A stretch of 5,576 bases of DNA from Gammaproteobacteria bacterium (GTDB taxonomy: Bacteria; Pseudomonadota; Gammaproteobacteria; SZUA-229). The notes below the pieces were generated by a model. It was given only the letters and a program-made list of their open reading frames with translations. It had not been told where the DNA came from and did not search any database. This document shows positions 4,255 to 5,576 of this stretch, in pieces (position 1 is the first letter of the stretch; every line of letters begins with the position of its first letter). Location of the stretch: assembly GCA_030641945.1 (NCBI GenBank), contig DAOWLL010000143.1:1-5576 (forward strand). Reading direction: 5' to 3'. The position numbers were made by a program, and so were the translations under genes.

Positions 4255-5244
4255 GCGCCAATGAAAATCGGCCCCTATCATCTACCGAATAATCTAATAC
4301 TGGCTCCGATGGCTGGTGTCACAGACCGCCCGTTCCGCAGCCTGTGCCTGCGCATGGGTGCCGGCATGGCTGTATCCGAAATGGTGAGCTCAAATAAACA
4401 GCTTTGGCATACACGCAAAACCCGGCTGCGCCTGGACCATTCAGCTGAACAGCAGCCGCGCAGTGTACAAATCGCTGGTACAGACCCGCTGCAAATGGCC
4501 GAAGCCGCGAAATTCAATGTTGACCAGGGCACACAAATCATTGATATCAATATGGGTTGCCCCGCCAGAAAAGTGTGTAATGTCATGGCTGGCTCGGCGT
4601 TGATGAAAGACGAAGCGCTGGTTGCTAATATTCTCGATGCCGTGGTTGAAGCTGTTGCTGTCCCGGTAACTTTAAAAATCCGCACCGGCTGGGACCCTGA
4701 AAACAAAAATGCAGTGAATATTGCGCGTATTGCAGCGTCTTCAGGTATACAGGCACTGGCAGTGCATGGCCGTACTCGCGCCTGCGCCTATCGAGGCAAA
4801 GCTGAATACGAGACCGTCAAGGCAGTCAAGTCCGCCGTCAATATACCTGTCATTGCCAACGGCGATATAGATACCCCGCTCAAGGCCATAGAAGTGTTAC
4901 AGCATACTGGCGTGGATGGCATCATGATCGGGCGTGCCGCGCAGGGTAATCCATGGATCTTCAGAGAGATTAGACACCTTCTAGAGAGTGGAAAACTTTT
5001 AGCCCCGCCGTCGCCAGATGAAGTCCGGAATGTATTGATTAATCACCTGGAAAACCTGTATGATTTTTATGGTAGTTTTATGGGTGTTCGTATTGCACGT
5101 AAACATATCGGCTGGTATTGCAAACATCACACAAATACTGAATTGTTCAAACAGCATATATATCGGGTTGAATCGACAAAAGAGCAGCTCGATCTTGTTA
5201 CTGAATTCTTCAGCAATTCAACAGGAGGGTTACTGGCGGCATGA
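4243..5244 (+). CDS. dusB: tRNA-dihydrouridine synthase DusB
   Basis: An FMN enzyme that uses NADPH to reduce specific uridines in the tRNA D-loop to dihydrouridine. The N-terminal TIM barrel shows A-P-M-A-G-V-T-D-R-P-F-R (21-32), V-S-E-M (44-47) and V-Q-I-A-G (75-79). The catalytic cysteine is C106 in D-I-N-M-G-C-P-A-R-K-V. FMN and substrate contacts fall at K145-I-R-T-G-W, H175-G-R-T-R-A, N206-G-D and G230-R-A-A-Q-G. A helical C-terminal domain includes R-I-A-R-K-H-I-G-W-Y. The length of 333 is close to the family's (E. coli 321). Two starts are possible: 4243 as given, or 4261 (M-K-I-G-P-Y), which aligns with E. coli M-R-I-G-Q-Y. Neither has a clear Shine-Dalgarno, and a TATAAT box lies between them. 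The stop overlaps the fis start. Confidence 0.97.
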   Translation: MDYNAPMKIGPYHLPNNLILAPMAGVTDRPFRSLCLRMGAGMAVSEMVSSNKQLWHTRKTRLRLDHSAEQQPRSVQIAGTDPLQMAEAAKFNVDQGTQIIDINMGCPARKVCNVMAGSALMKDEALVANILDAVVEAVAVPVTLKIRTGWDPENKNAVNIARIAASSGIQALAVHGRTRACAYRGKAEYETVKAVKSAVNIPVIANGDIDTPLKAIEVLQHTGVDGIMIGRAAQGNPWIFREIRHLLESGKLLAPPSPDEVRNVLINHLENLYDFYGSFMGVRIARKHIGWYCKHHTNTELFKQHIYRVESTKEQLDLVTEFFSNSTGGLLAA

Positions 5245-5531
5245 GCGACAACGTCAACACTATCGGAGACACAATCATCGACACGGATGACAACCAGGGA
5301 ATCGCGCAGCTCTACAATGCGGTAAAGCACTCCATTCGGCGATACCTGTACGAACTGGATGGTACCCAACCGCACGACATGTACGATCTGGTATTAAGGC
5401 AAGTCGAACAACCTTTACTCGAAGCCATTCTGGAGCACACCAAGGGCAACCAGTCCAAGGCAGCCGAGTATCTCGGCCTCAATCGCGGCACCCTGCGCAA
5501 GAAATTACGCACCTACAATCTACATAAATGA
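5241..5531 (+). CDS. fis: DNA-binding nucleoid protein Fis
   Basis: Fis is a small homodimeric DNA-bending protein that organises the nucleoid and activates rRNA and tRNA promoters in fast growth. The 96 residues (E. coli 98) include the V-E-Q-P-L-L dimer-core motif (55-60) and a C-terminal helix-turn-helix from G69-N-Q to about Y92. The recognition helix N81-R-G-T-L-R-K-K-L matches the E. coli DNA-contacting N84, R85, T87, R89 and K90. The N-terminal 25 residues, corresponding to the mobile beta-hairpin, are divergent as usual. The start overlaps the dusB stop (ATGA), so translation is probably coupled. GGAGGG at 5224-5229 is a little far (11 bases), with GGCGG nearer. The family and context (dusB-fis) point to Gammaproteobacteria. 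Confidence 0.97.
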   Translation: MSDNVNTIGDTIIDTDDNQGIAQLYNAVKHSIRRYLYELDGTQPHDMYDLVLRQVEQPLLEAILEHTKGNQSKAAEYLGLNRGTLRKKLRTYNLHK

Positions 5532-5543
5532 CAGTGAATAATT

Positions 5544-5564
5544 AATAACGAATAACGAATAACG
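5544..5564. repeat. Three perfect 7-base tandem repeats after fis
   Basis: AATAACG occurs three times in a row (5544-5550, 5551-5557, 5558-5564), followed by an A-rich run to the window end. The tract begins 12 bases past the fis stop. It has no dyad symmetry and is not a terminator. It resembles, from memory, AACGAATAACGAA-type intergenic strings seen in other environmental genomes; function unknown. Confidence 0.8.
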
Positions 5565-5576
5565 AAAAAAGAAAAA

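Noticed and set aside
5565..5576. A-rich end of the window as a terminator of fis
   Set aside because: There is no stem before it, and the run is A rather than T on the coding strand; purH or another gene may follow outside the window.

Overview
The window looks like chromosomal housekeeping DNA from a gammaproteobacterium, probably uncultivated. The evidence is the dusB-fis pair with a 4-base overlap, a recognisable 96-residue Fis, a type A RNase P RNA directly upstream of mraZ, and the order prmA / zinc-ribbon DUF3426 protein / dusB / fis. The genus cannot be told from the sequence.

Left part, all on the minus strand (reading right to left): a TPR-like protein (1490-1957), rnpB (about 1051-1408), a roughly 440-base AT-rich spacer packed with hairpins, the mraZ promoter and a MraZ-type operator, then mraZ (163-534). 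mraZ loses its C-terminal tail at about position 172-187. There the sequence passes into the C-terminal end of a branched-chain amino-acid ABC transporter ATPase (LivG), with the first codons of a probable livF at the window edge. Normally rsmH and the rest of the division and cell-wall cluster would follow mraZ, so this is either a real rearrangement or a chimeric join.

Right part, plus strand: prmA (ribosomal protein L11 methyltransferase) with its own promoter, then a 487-base non-coding gap, then a compact run of DUF3426 zinc-ribbon membrane protein, dusB (tRNA dihydrouridine synthase) and fis (nucleoid protein). dusB starts 6 bases after the DUF3426 stop and fis overlaps the dusB stop. 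A TATAAT box with a GC-rich discriminator lies at the DUF3426/dusB boundary. Most of the genes serve translation capacity and growth-rate control: tRNA processing, L11 methylation, tRNA modification, and Fis.

The least explained DNA is intergenic. The prmA-DUF3426 gap holds a MITE-like unit of about 275 bases with near-perfect 25-base terminal inverted repeats, and nested inside it a second inverted repeat with 25-base perfect arms built on a 10-base period. Just outside is a 9-base-period repeat, and after fis a 7-base-period repeat. The rnpB-mraZ spacer holds a chain of back-to-back hairpins. No defence system, CRISPR array, tRNA or transposase gene was seen.
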